NCBI RefSeq assembly: GCF_009730915.1
Contig: NC_052489.1
Span: 31,427,916-31,491,915 of the forward strand
Reading direction: 5' to 3'
DNA: 64,000 bases
Origin: Dioscorea cayenensis subsp. rotundata
Taxonomy: Eukaryota > Streptophyta > Magnoliopsida > Dioscoreales > Dioscoreaceae
Shown: positions 23,285 to 35,234 of the stretch, piece after piece
How the letters are laid out: the number at the start of each line of letters is the position of its first letter
How positions within the stretch are numbered: position 1 is the first letter of the stretch
The notes under the pieces: generated by a model
The model's input: only the letters and a program-made list of their open reading frames with translations
The model's database searches: none
Told to the model about the DNA's origin: nothing
Translations under genes and position numbers: made by a program

Positions 23285-26200
23285 ATGATAATTTTATGCT
23301 GGAATGTCAGAGGTCTTGGCAGACCTTCTAAACGCCATTTAGTGAAAGATGTTATCTCTAACTCCAAAGCGGACATCGATGCGCTTCCAAGAAATCAAAC
23401 TCCAAAACATCCATTGCTCTCTTTGGAGAACAATCGGAGGCTCGAAATTGATTCTTTTGATTTCTTACCGACCCCATGGCTCACTGGTGGAATTATTATC
23501 GCCGAGGAATAGCTACGCTTCTCGTCGGTAATCTCTTTCATAAAGGATCCTTTTTCCATCTCCATCAACTTCACTAATCGCTCCGATAACTCCTCCACGG
23601 ATGCATTCTAGCGTCTACGGACCTAATCCTAGATCCTTAAGACCCAACTTCGGAATGAACTCCGAACATTAAGAAACCTCATTACTTCACCCTCGGATTA
23701 TCCGTGGCGACTTCAATACTATCTTTTCCTTTGAAGATAAAAACCTTGGTATTTCTAATCCTAGAGATATCACCTCCTCCCAGAACCTCCTTTGCGATCT
23801 TGACCTAATCGATCCCCCTATAAATGGGAGAAAATTCACTTGGACCAATGGACAAGCTAACCCTATCTGGGTCCGACTTGACAGATTTCTCTACTCGCAT
23901 GATTGGACTTCCTTATTTCCCAGAACCAATCAATTTGACCTTCCTAGATTCGGCTCAGATCACTCTCCTATCTGCCTCGAATTTGGAAACCACCTTAAGC
24001 GTCCCCGGCTATTCAAATTCGAGAAGTTCTGGTACACCAATCACCACCTCACCAACCTCATTCATGATTGGTGGCTAGAACTAAACCCGGTTGGCTGCGG
24101 AGCGTTTGTCATATCCAAAAAATTGGCTCTACTTAAATCCAAACTCCGATCTTGGTCCAGAAACACTTTTCAAGCCCCTAAGATCCTTAAATGCAATCTC
24201 CTGGCTGAACTTCACTCCATTGATATCATTGGTGAATCTAGACCTCTTTCTGAGGAAGAGTCTTTCCGTCTTTCTCAAATTCGATTACGAATTATATAAC
24301 ATATTAAATCAGGAAGAGATTTATTGGAAACAACGATCCGAATCACGGCTTAAGGAAGGAGACTCAATACCAATTTCTTCCACCGAGTTGCTAATGGCGG
24401 GAGAAATAAAAAAATTTTTATCCCTCGTATTCTTCGAGGATAGTCTGTTGGATCTCCGGTAACGAACAAATTGGAAGATTTTTTTCTAATCACTACCGCT
24501 CGGTTTTTCGATCTGCTTTGTCAAAGCAGATTTCTCCTTGATCGGCACTACCTCTTCGACTACTAAAGGAAAGAATTGATCTTTCCCATCTTGAATTACC
24601 TTTCTCCTCTGACGAGATCAAACTTGCCGTCTTTGGTCTTCATCCCGACAAATCCCCTGGTCCGGACGGCTTCCCTATTTTTTTCTTTCAAAAACATTGG
24701 ACCATCCTTCAACCCTCAATTGTCAAACTTTGCGAGGACTTTTATGAGGGAACCATTAACCTTGAGCGTATTAACTGGATTCACATTGCCCTTATCGCTA
24801 AAAACAACTCGCCCTGCACTGTATCGGACTTTCGTCCCATCAGTCTTATCAACTCCACATGTAAAATCATCTCCAAAATTCTTGCCAACCGTTTAAGTTC
24901 GGTTATCAGTTTGCTTATTGATGATTCGCAACTGGATTCATCAGAGGGCGGTGTATCGGCCCGAGAACATTGTTGGCGCTCAAGAAGTCATTTTTAACCT
25001 TCAAAAAAAAGCGTCGGGTCACATTTTTCAAAGTGGACTTTGCAAAAGCCTTTGACTCCCTTGATTGGAACTTTTACGCTTGATATCCTTGCCGCTAGAG
25101 GCTTTGGCCCTAAATGGCTCTCACGGGTCAACTCCATCCCTCTGTTCCGCTAAGGTGCGGTTCCTTATCAATGGAACTTCCCGAGGTTACATTCGTTGCA
25201 AAAAGGGGTGCGAGACAAGGTGATCCTCTTTCTCCCTCGCTCTTCGCCCTTGCCATCGATGTCTTAAGCGCTATGTTCTTTCACGCTCTAAACTCTAAAA
25301 GTTTTTAATCGGCGTTCCCCTTAATTCTTCCGATAGCATCCGTCACTTCCAATATCTTTGACGACCTCCTAATCTTTTTCCACTGGAGGACATGAAGACC
25401 TTCAAATAATCAAACTAATTTTGTATCTCTATGATGGGTCTTACGGCTTATCTATAAATTTTTTTCCAAGAGTTGCCTATATTCCTCCAACTATGGCTTC
25501 CAACCTCATCACTCCTGCCGCGAATCCTTAACTGCTCTCGTAGCAATCTCCCTATCACTTACTTAGGAGTTTCTCTCTCTGGTCGTCGTCCCAGAAGACT
25601 CGATGGGAGAAACTCATTGGTATGAGTTCGTTCCGAGCTCACTACTTGGAAAGCTAGTTATTTATCTCTTGGCGGTCGCTTGACCCTCGTCGACTCGTCC
25701 TCTCCTCTATGCTACATTTCTTTGGATGTCGGTTTTCAAGCTTCCTGCTTGGGTGATCAAGGAAATTGATAAAATCCGGAGAGACTTCCTTTGGAGAGGC
25801 CCTGGTCTGGGCCCTAAGGGTATCAGACTAATTGCCTGAAACAGGATCACTAGACCTAAAGACATGGGTGGTTGGGGTATCCTTAACCTCCAAACCTTCA
25901 ACATCGCTTTACTAAGTAAGTGGTGGTGGAAATTATCTGGCAATCCAACTGGCGGTTGGGCCAAAACCATTCATGCTAACTACACTCTCAAAGATACAAA
26001 CGGAATCTTATTTCACATTCCCCCTAGGAACAAATCCTTCTTCTGGGCAGGTGTGACTCCTATCCTCCACTCCTTCCGTTCTTGTATCTCGAAATTGATC
26101 AAATGTGGCTCCAACACCTCTCTTTGGTTTGACCGTGGCATGATGGAATCCTACTTAAAGATCATTTGGCCCCTGACCTCTTCAATGAGCTGACCGATCC

Positions 26201-26995
26201 TTGGATTACCATTCGGCAATTTTTCCCGACTCCTTACCAACATTGAGCAAATTTTTCCGCCTTTGATCACGCTGACATGTTATCTCCTATCATAGATATT
26301 ATTCCCGATTGTTCCCTTGAGCAAAGTGATACCTACACTTGGAATCCGGAAAATTGTGGCACTTTTCATCATTAAATCCTTTTTATAAATTCCTTATAGA
26401 TGGAGGAACCCAGCGACCCCTTTGTATCCTCTCTTCTGGAAAATCCGTTGCCCCAGCAAAATCACTCTCTTCTCCTGGTCGGTGGCGAGGACAAAATCCT
26501 CACTTTATCCAACATCTTCAAGAAGAGCTACAACTTCCAATACTCCACTGATACCTGTGTTCTCTGTCACAATTCTTCGGAGATGCTTCATCACCTCTTC
26601 ATTGACTGTGAATTTTTCTAAAGCGTATTTGGGAGTTCTTCTCTCACTCCTTAGGCTCGCCTTCTCTTCCACAATCCATTCCCTATTTATGGACTTCCTG
26701 GATCTCGTCCCTCGCTCCTCAATCCCAACCTCTCTGGGACCTTACCTCCCGTGCAATTTTGTGGAACATTTGGCTTGAAAGGAATTCTCGTATCTTTCAA
26801 TTACTTGCGTTGCCGCATTTAAATATCATTTTTAAAACTGCTAATATGCTTCTATCTTGGTTCCCAACTGCAGCAGATAGACATCAACAACCTCTTACTG
26901 AAGCTTCTCAAAAAATCAAGCGCTCTCTTGACTTCTTCAGCGCAAGGGCCTCCAACTCTGCAGGCGATCTGGATCGCATCGCCCCCCAGGATTAG
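23285..26995 (+). pseudogene. LINE ORF2 (endonuclease / reverse transcriptase)
   Basis: Starts 15 bases after ORF1 with ILCWNVRGLGRPSK, the start of the apurinic-type endonuclease. GRKFTWTNGQANPIWVRLDR (about 23827) and FGSDHSPI complete that domain. RT blocks follow: HPDKSPGPDGFPIFFF (about 24650), DFRPISLINSTCKIISKIL, and RGARQGDPLSPSLFALAIDV (about 25205). The catalytic YADD/FADD box is damaged (reads near 25355 as FDDLLIFF). A CVLCHN...HHLFIDC zinc finger (26553-26612) and VWNIWLERN close the protein, which ends at 26993-26995. Many frameshifts make it non-functional as written. Confidence 0.75.
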
Positions 26996-27195
26996 TCGAC
27001 CCACCTGTTCTTCTAGTCAGGCCTGAGACGCTAGACGGTGCCTTCCGCCTGATTAGATCCTTTTCTTCTCTCTTTTCTTTTCCCTTTTCTTTCTTGCACT
27101 TGTACCCCCTCACTTCTGGTGAGGGTCTTATCTTCCTTGATCTTGTTTTTTTACTCTTTTAATAAATCGATGGTTTATCCACTTTTTAATCAAAA

Positions 27196-27756
27196 ACCTA
27201 CGAGGGCATGTCCCCCTTCGCCCATCCCTAGCGCCTCAATTTTTAACAATAAATCTATGATACATTGCCAAGAATCCTGTGGTCTACAAAAAGATCATAC
27301 ACTCTCTTGAGCACATCTCATCTTTATTCATTTATTTATTTATTTTCATAAACCATAAGTGCAAGGGCAAATTAAGAAATGGTTCCCACCGTTGAAAACT
27401 TGAAAGAACGAACTCTGTCATATCTATCTATATATACACACACGTACGCGCACACACGCTTGCGTGCATATGGTTGAGAACTTGAACAACTAATAAATCG
27501 GTATTCGCGGATCATTTTGACTTTTCATATGTGTTTCAATGTATGGGGCTGAGTACTATTAAAGACAATCCAATCAAGAAATACTTTTACATGAGTCGTT
27601 TTGACTTTTCATTTGTATATTGGGCCGAGTACATGAACAGAAAACAAACTGATATATGGATTCCTGAACAGAAAAAAAAACTGATGGATTCCTTTCTAGT
27701 TTTATCAGCTCGCTACCCCTCAACAATGCCTTCTTTTAAATTATATGTGTCTAAGT
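27196..27756. other. 3' flank of mannanase B
   Basis: From about 27500 the sequence repeats motifs found beyond the 3' end of copy A (gacttttcat, gggctgagtac, gagtacatgaacag; compare 2700-2830). The duplicated block therefore extends past the stop codon. No gene is present. Confidence 0.55.
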
Positions 27757-28998
27757 CTACCGGTAGGTCGAAGTCAACCCCCACAAACTATGACGACTAT
27801 GAAGGTTGGAGATCAAGCGAGAGTGTCGGGATATTATGTTTGCTATAGATGGACAGTCAGAGAGAATGATCTCGTAGCCATCACTCAAATTTTTCCATCC
27901 CCGGCAGAAGCAGCTGCCAAAAACAAACCACCTGCGCAGGCGCTCCTGGCCCGGATCAACTTGTAGATCACAGCGTAAGCTGTGCGGTAAAATCTCTACT
28001 TTATCAACTCCATTGCACCCCGCAAACCGGCTGGTTTTTCCGAATTCTGTAACTAGGAGTGGCTTCCTTAGAATCTCATCTGCAGCGTTTGAGTGAGAGT
28101 GTATCCAGTCCCTCAAAAAAAGCTAAGTTGGGTCGCATCATCTGCGTGAGGGATCCTGCTAGTCAAACCAAATTAATAAAAATATCCGTATTTAATTTTT
28201 TAAAAATTAAATAACCAACTTGAATGCATTTCGTGATGTAATATATCTTTCCTGAAAACGACCACGGGAGTGTTGTGTAATTTATTACTACATATATATA
28301 TATATAGGTCTTAATTGGCCTGCTGTTAATTACGGATAAACGTGGGGTTGGGTAGGGATGCATTTGTTTTATTTTGGCACTGCATGGCTTGTAAGGTTTT
28401 TAAGATGAACGAACAATCACTGATTAGCAATGCACGAGAAAGAAGGTAATTAGGTGTTGTTGATGGTACGTACCATAGATTGGGATATAAATGAATGGTG
28501 GCAAAGTCAATTCCATGGATCTGGTTATTGGATATAAAATCACTGCCGACGTTACGAGAGGAGGCAAACGGGTCATATTGAATGGCCTCCTGGTCCTGAT
28601 CCAGCCCACCAAAGAAGCCTTCCAAGCCCACTTCCAGCAAATGGTTGCGGTCAATGGCTTTGACATACCCGGCCATCTCTTCAATCCATGCCTGCATGGT
28701 TCGCCCAGACAGGTCGCTCTTGCACCGGCCCTCATTCATCAGCTCCCATGCCATGATGCTTGGATCATCTTTATACACCACCCCTGTCTTCGTGTTGTTT
28801 CTTAAGAGAATTGTCTGTGTTAAATCAAAATGAATTATACAATTAATATAAGCTAGATGGAATTTCATTTTCAAGGTCATGATTAATTAAATATGTATGT
28901 ATAAGTGAGCAGATTTAACTAGCATGTAATTAAACAGTACATGCACACATTGTATGCCATATTTGCCATGTGCATACCGTATAGTATGTACATCATCA

Positions 28999-29055
<57 letters not shown>

Positions 29056-29790
29056 TTGACATGATTTTTATAAAATGTTTTGACGAGATAATTTGTGTAA
29101 AAGTCATCTTCAGAGGTCAAGTTCTCCCCTCGCTGCATTGCCCATTCAACGTACTGTCTCTTTCCATAAAAATTATTAACCAGACTCAATATCAAAGAAA
29201 GTCCATATTTCTTAGCTTCGGAAATCACAAAATCAAGGCCCTGCATGCACAGATCACATATATATACAAACATACACATCATCAGAGAACTAATTAATAT
29301 ATATATATATACACAGTTGAATAAATAAATAATTTCATTCACATCTGAAAGCTAGCTAGCTAGCTATATGTGCGCTATATATATATATATATATATGATT
29401 GTAATGTAATGTGTGCATTAATTAATAATTTATACGTACCTTGAACATGTCCTCATTGTAGACGCCGGGAGAGGACTGCAAGGGTCGGTATCCGCCATCC
29501 TTGAAGGCCCAAGTCCTGATGACAGTCATTCCGTAGGAGGAAGCCTGGCGGAGAGCACGCGATACTTTGTCCATCTCTGAAGGCTTCGACGCTTTTGACA
29601 TAAGCCAGTAAGCATTGAATCCATTCGGATAGAATAGCTGTCCATTCACCGTGAAACTAGTGCCATCGGCTTTCACAAAATCAGATGCCGCTGCTTCGCC
29701 GCCATATCCATATGCATGCTCTATTATTGACCGAGGCCCAACCAAAGCTGAAACCCACAACAGCGCACACACAATTTGTTTTTTTGCCAT
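27757..29790 (-). CDS. Mannan endo-1,4-beta-mannosidase (GH5), copy B, frame-disrupted
   Basis: Tandem paralogue of copy A with the same four exons: 29790-29440, 29240-29055, 28814-28474 and 28155-27757. All splice sites are kept. The signal peptide starts [18 protein letters not shown]. The acid/base Glu ([13 protein letters not shown]) and nucleophile Glu (LLVTEFGK) are present. Exon 4 is broken. Compared with A it has two extra bases in a T run near 28116-28122, which brings an immediate TGA, and three further single-base insertions at about 27994, 27920 and 27890. About 35 residues between DKV and NLSDGYEII are therefore out of frame. If real, this removes the catalytic nucleophile region. 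If sequencing error, the gene is intact. Exons 3-4 and intron 3 are almost identical to A. Confidence 0.85.
28998..29053. repeat. (TTA)n microsatellite at the intron 2 donor of mannanase B
   Basis: About 18 TTA units, beginning two bases inside the intron on the gene strand (AAG|GTAATAAT...). Copy A has about seven units at the same place. Confidence 0.9.
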
Positions 29791-30480
29791 ATATATATAT
29801 GGATCCAAACAGAAATCAAATAATCACGAATAGAAAATTAAAAATAAAGAAATACACATAAATTAAGAGATTGCTTAGCTTGCCTAGATGCTTCTTCGTT
29901 ATCTATATATATATATATATATATAGACGTGTGAACGTGATCCTTCCGGTTTTTTGTTATTCCATGGGCTTCTAATTCCATTTTTGTCGGTCTAACGATG
30001 AATTCGATAATCACGCGCGCGGGGTTGAAAAGTAAAAGTCATGAAATTAAGAAAAAGGTGTATTGTACGTAATAGGTCCCTTCAGTTCCCCCTACTAATT
30101 TCTATGAAGAAGAAGTCAGTCAGATGTCCGATTCCATCAATCACGCGCGGTTGATTAATGAATCTCTAGCTAGCCTAAAGGATTTTAGTAATTAATAAAA
30201 CCGATTGAAGAGGGAGGAGCGGGGAGATAGCTAGGAATCTCTACTCTCTAGCCAGTGGACTTTGGCTCCTCCGGCATGCAGTGTAACTCCTGCAGCAACT
30301 TTGGCGCGCATCAAGCATGACAAGTACGTAGTCCACCTTTTAATCATGCTGCCTGCATTGCATCGTCAATTAGATATATATATTGGGACACGCAAGCAAA
30401 TTAACGCGCGCTTTCTCTGTCGTTCCCATCATCAACTAGAACAAAATTAAGGAACACGACACGAGGAATTAATTCCCCCC
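29791..30480 (-). promoter_or_regulatory. 5' flank of mannanase B
   Basis: A (TA)n tract at about 29901-29925 and blocks shared with the flank of copy A (gatgtccgattccatcaat near 30124, taataaaaccgatt near 30195) show a common, now diverged, promoter region. No defined factor site is claimed. Confidence 0.45.
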
Positions 30481-31676
30481 ACTGCAAAGCGCGCCTTCTT
30501 CCTTCAAACTTGTACTCCAAAAACTTTTCTTCAATTTTTCTCGTGGTCTGACAGTTTTACAAGCAAATCAAACTTTTTAATTTGTTTCGTTGAAATTGCT
30601 GACACCATATCATCACTAGGACAATAATTCTGGTTTATTATAATACAACCTTTTTCTAGCTTTTTAGTGCACCGATTTAAGTATGCATTATTAATAAATC
30701 ATAATTTATTAAAAAAAGCAGCACAGCAGCAAGCATGCATTAATTTAATACTTTCTTACTTTTTAAAATTCAATTTTTTTTAGAATGCTCAATTACATTG
30801 GGTTATATGGATTAGTAGGTTTTTTTTTTTCTAATAGCTAGACTGATTCAAACATCTTTAATTGGAACAATCTTTGCTTGTGCATGTATGAAAACAAATT
30901 TAATTTGTTTTCTCCTTATCAAGAGAAATGACACTCGAACCAAAGAAATGACACCCGAACCATAATTGAACTGAATAATATTCCAATTAAAGTTAATACA
31001 TCTATTGATCTATAATCAACTCGTTTATTTATTTATTATTTTAAATTTCTATATTCTCATTAGCCACTTTAGTACGGGCATGCTACTATTTGAAAATCAA
31101 TATAGAATTGCCTACTCAATTTTTTTTTTTTAATGCAGGCAAATTAACCATGTATAAAACCTCAAGACTTACAGTCCTTTTATAGCGATGTTACCTTATA
31201 GAATTATACTTTTACTAGTTGGTTGTCATATGATAATATAGAATTGCCTTGGAAACTGTACAACATCAGTAAAGAACTCCGATTTTTGCTTTTAAATTGC
31301 AAAAGCTACAGAAAAAAAAAAAAGAAAAAAACATGTAACTTATTTTCAAAAGAACTGATAAAAGAAATAGTGCCATAAAATTGAAAATACACTCACTTTA
31401 AGTAAGCCAAATATGCTATGTGACAGTTCTACCTAAGAGATCGATCCCATGAGACTTCGCTTGGAAAATTAAGTCTTTGGAGCGAGTTACCCCAAAGATC
31501 CTCTAAGGACCGAGGCATTTGTAGTTGTCTAAGGGTCAAACAAAATGATTCCCAATGAACATTGTAAAAAGACACTGAATGAACAAGCGTGTGGTTCATC
31601 TGTCGTAATGGCTATGTGGCAAAGAACACGTTGGGTCATGTGAGGGTTTATTACATCTCTTAGAAAAGAGATTTTC
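30481..31676. other. Intergenic DNA, no gene recognised
   Basis: AT-rich, with runs of A or T and no protein-like open frame. Confidence 0.5.
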
Positions 31677-32157
31677 TAGTATAAGAATTTTTTTTTTTTT
31701 TGAATAAAGTGGATAAACCACAAATTTAATAGAAAAAATAGAGAAACAAAGAGAACAAAGTACAGAAGTAAGATAAACCAAACTGACAAACAACAATAAT
31801 AAAAGATGATATCCTCACCATGGATGAGGTAACAATAAACAGAATTAGAATAAAAAACAACAATAATGTAGATGAGGGAAAAGATAGCGAGCTGAGCTGA
31901 CGAAGTCCACCATCTGGAGACAAAGGCCAGTCCAGCAACAAAAGAGAAGCAGATTACTCCCGGTCTGTGATATGCGCCATTTCTCCTGTAGAGTCAGTGG
32001 ATCTGGAGCTCAGGAAGTTAAGAGAACGCTTGATCTTCTGAGCAGCATCAGATGGATCCTGCTGAAAAGGCACCGAGTCTGCATTAATCCAAGAAAGAAG
32101 CATGTTAGCTGTCTTATTGAGTATAGAAGTAATGGATGAATATTTTAGTATAAGAAT
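31677..32157 (-). mobile_element. 5'-truncated LINE with target-site duplication
   Basis: The 12-mer tagtataagaat occurs at 31677-31688 and 32146-32157 and frames a minus-strand insertion (31689-32145). The insertion starts with a T run (its poly(A) tail) and gaataaagtggataaaccac, the LINE 3' end. The far end encodes the last part of ORF2: ANMLLSWINADSVPFQ, then AAQKIKRSLNFLSSRS and a stop. It is clearly homologous to the ORF2 C-terminus of the large LINE at 26845-26995. This is classic target-primed reverse transcription with 5' truncation. Confidence 0.85.
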
Positions 32158-32323
32158 CTTATTATCTCAAACAAGCCAATTAATGTACTAATCTTCCTGG
32201 GCATAAACTTTTAGTAGAGTGAGTGACACCGTGCATTGAAGTCCCCCATCAATGAGAAAATTGTAGGAGCACACATTAAATTTGACAGTGGAGGTTATCA
32301 ATGTTCTGCCATCTTGCCTTTAC

Positions 32324-32585
32324 AAATCAAGGAATATTGCCAACGACCTTCGGGTCTATTGGTACACGGGTCGCCGATAGAGCTCTCACCGAGTGGTGAG
32401 AGTTCGATTCTCGGCTGAGGGTACATTTCTGGGAGTTGTGAATAGTGGTTGTGTACGGGTGGTTCCAGCGCCCACGTGAGCGCGGCCCCGTCCCCACTTG
32501 TTCCACCGAGGCTTGTGCACGTCCCTGGGTCTCTAGTGAGTTCGCCCCGCTCCTCTTTCCCAAAAAAAAAAAATCAAGGAATATT
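32324..32585 (+). mobile_element. tRNA-derived SINE with target-site duplication
   Basis: A 234-bp unit (32339-32572) begins gccaacgacc, contains a B-box-like gagttcgattctc (32400-32412), has a GC-rich body and ends in 12 A residues. It is flanked by the direct repeat atcaaggaatatt (32326-32338 and 32573-32585). The A box is less clear, around ggtacacgggtcgcc. The tRNA-like head, GC-rich body, A tail and 13-bp duplication fit a SINE mobilised by a LINE. The family cannot be named from sequence alone. Confidence 0.75.
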
Positions 32586-32674
32586 ACTTATCTGTAGGCT
32601 TCAATCAAGAAGGTGTTAGTCTTGTGTAGTTAGCTTCCAAGAATGGCACAAAAAAAGAAGCTTGTAGAGTTCGA

Positions 32675-33599
32675 TGTTGGCTAAAGTACGTGCAAAAATT
32701 TCAGAATTTTTACAAAAAGTATCCTATAAATTATAAGTTTAGACACAGTGACGCGGACATGATTTGCAGGCAACCCTTGAACATTTTTTTGATTAATTTC
32801 ATGATTTTTAAGTTCTGATTTATATTTAGATTTATATAAGAAAGTTGTAGAAGATGATTTTATATTTGACTCGTCAAATTTTAGAATTTTTAGCCCTGTA
32901 ATTTGTGAGATATGATCAAATTTCTATAGTGGTGCTCAATGACATTTTTGCAGGAAGCATGAATCTTGATCAAAGAATTTGAGGATCTTAGATGTTGAAT
33001 CACGACTCATGTTTAATAAGAATACGGCTTCTGATAATTCTGGCTCGGGTCACCGAGGGTAAACTTATAACCTCTGATATTCTGGCTCGGGTCACCGAAG
33101 GTAAACATATGACCTTTGACATTTTGTTTTTTCAATATTTATTTGTGAGACATATATGCTTGACTTTTTGATCAGTTATGTTTTATTGAAAAACTGAACT
33201 TCTGAATTTTATTCTGATAAACTTGTATTTTATTATACCTATTTAAGTTTTGAAATTTTGAAACTTTTATAATCCCGATAATTTTAGTGGATACTTACTG
33301 GGCTGTCAAGCTCATAAATAGTTGTTTTCTCCTTTTCATATCAAGAGCAAGATCCGGGTTGTAAATTAGCGGGCGGTCAAGTATCTTTTCTCAGTGTAAT
33401 TGAGTTGTAAATTCTCTTGTTGTAGTCCTTGAAGTTATAGTCGGAAGTTGTTGTGTTTTATTACTTGTAATATGTGGCTTTGTTAGATCATTTTTTTTTT
33501 TGCTCTGAGTCAGGTTTTAGGCCGTGGGTACCTGCGTAGCTTTTGTCCTGTGGGTGCGCGGCCATTTGTCCGCCGCCGTGCTAGGTTCGGAGCGCGACA
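32675..33599. mobile_element. Possible solo LTR
   Basis: Starts tgttggctaaagtacgtgc and ends gttcggagcgcgaca, a TG...CA pair about 925 bases apart. The interior features (tacttactgggctgtcaagc, a GC-rich 3' end) are common in plant Ty3-type LTRs. A direct repeat of ttctggctcgggtcaccga lies at about 33035 and 33080. No internal retroelement DNA adjoins it. The 5-bp flanks do not match, so the boundaries or the call may be wrong. Confidence 0.35.
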
Positions 33600-33801
33600 G
33601 AAATGATGGTAGATGATCAAGGAGCTAGGACAAGAAAATTTAAACAGAGTATGTATACTAATAGCTAGGTGTATTCACACATGACTTGACATGAGATAAT
33701 ATTTAGATGAAATTTATAATATTTAGCATCAAATCGCGATCATGTTGATCATATCATTCAAAGCAATATATATATATATATATGCATGGAATGAAAACTA
33801 A

Positions 33802-34564
33802 CTAAAGATGGTGATTGAGGTTAGATAAGGTGCGAGAGTGACTGGCAATGAGAGCCGCGGTGGAAGGGAATTCAGGCAAGACGATGCCGTAGCCATCTTG
33901 GAACTGGCCCAAGGCTTGGTCCAGAAGTTGCCAAAAAAGGCCTCCAGCGAATGGGCCATTATTGCGAGCACTGTGGAGGATCATTGTGTAGGTGATAACC
34001 ATTAAAGCATCCCTTGACTTGATTGAGCCTCCTTTTGGCTTCAAAGATTTCCCAAACTCACCCATCAAGATTGGCTTTTTCAATATTCTGCCTGCATCCT
34101 GCACATGTGACTCTGTCCAATTCTTCATGTATTCTAATTGGACTTTATCAACTGAGCCTGATAACCTTCAAGTGCATGTAAAAAGGCATCATCATCATTG
34201 ACATGAAAAATTTAATAAAGAAACATGCACATTGATGCATATATATGGAGATTAATTAATTAATACCATATATCTGGGTAGGCATGAAATGTAGCGAAGT
34301 CGATCCCCTTAATCTGATTGTGAATCAAGAAATCAGTACCAAACACAATACCTCCAGGATTTAAATACTTTTTTTCAGGTGTGCTATTTCCATAAAATCC
34401 TTCCATTCCCACATCAAGCAGATGCTTCTTGTCTATGGATTTCACATAAGCTGCCATCTCTGTGATCCAGTTCTATACAAATAAAATATATAAATACGAT
34501 GCAAAAGATTTAAAAAAAAAACAATTTGAGTAAACTAAAATGTGTATATATATATCATTCAAGA

Positions 34565-34600
<36 letters not shown>

Positions 34601-35199
34601 GTAATATCTTGCCTGAGAGATCACTTTCACAACGGGGCTCATTAATCAATTCCCATGCGAAGATGGTGGGATCATCCTTGTATATCATCCCGTTAATAGT
34701 GTTCCTCCGGGTCAGTATTGTCTGAATCCCCAATCAAATAAATTCAATATATAATTATCCTCAATATATTATATATATGATGAAACCACAGAAATAAAAA
34801 TAATAAAAAACAAAAAACAAAACAAAAAGAGATATAAGGAAAGGAAATAAGGAATGTCGCTGCCCCAACCGTGCTGGGCCAATATATACAACCTTTTTAT
34901 TTTTTTATGTATGCCGTGACGCATATATATATATATATATATATAATGCTACTTACACTACCTTAACATGGTTCTTGTAAAAGCCCTTGATCATGATGTT
35001 AGTGTAAAAGTCATCCGTGGAGGTCACGTTCTGGCCCTTCTCTCTTGCCCATTGGACATACTGTTTTCTCCCTCCAAAATCCGAATAGTAATTCACCAGA
35101 CTCATTATCAGATAAATCCCATTTCTATGAGCTTCTGAAACCACAAAATCTAATCCCTGTAATTAAATCAAAATAGTGAATGAGATACATATAATGTAT

Positions 35200-35234
<35 letters not shown>

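Larger units (their letters stand above)
20560..27195 (+). mobile_element. L1-type LINE, nearly full length, inactive
   Basis: A 6.6-kb non-LTR retrotransposon with ORF1 (zinc knuckles), ORF2 (endonuclease, reverse transcriptase, C-terminal zinc finger) and a 3' end of the form ggtttatccactttttaat near 27170-27187. That same 3' end recurs in the truncated copies at 449, 31689 and 38400. Both reading frames are broken repeatedly. The 5' limit is set by where GC-richer sequence begins and is approximate. No target-site duplication was identified. Confidence 0.75.

Noticed and set aside
28998-29053. CRISPR-like regular repeat
   Set aside because: A plain trinucleotide microsatellite without spacers. 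The genome is a plant's.
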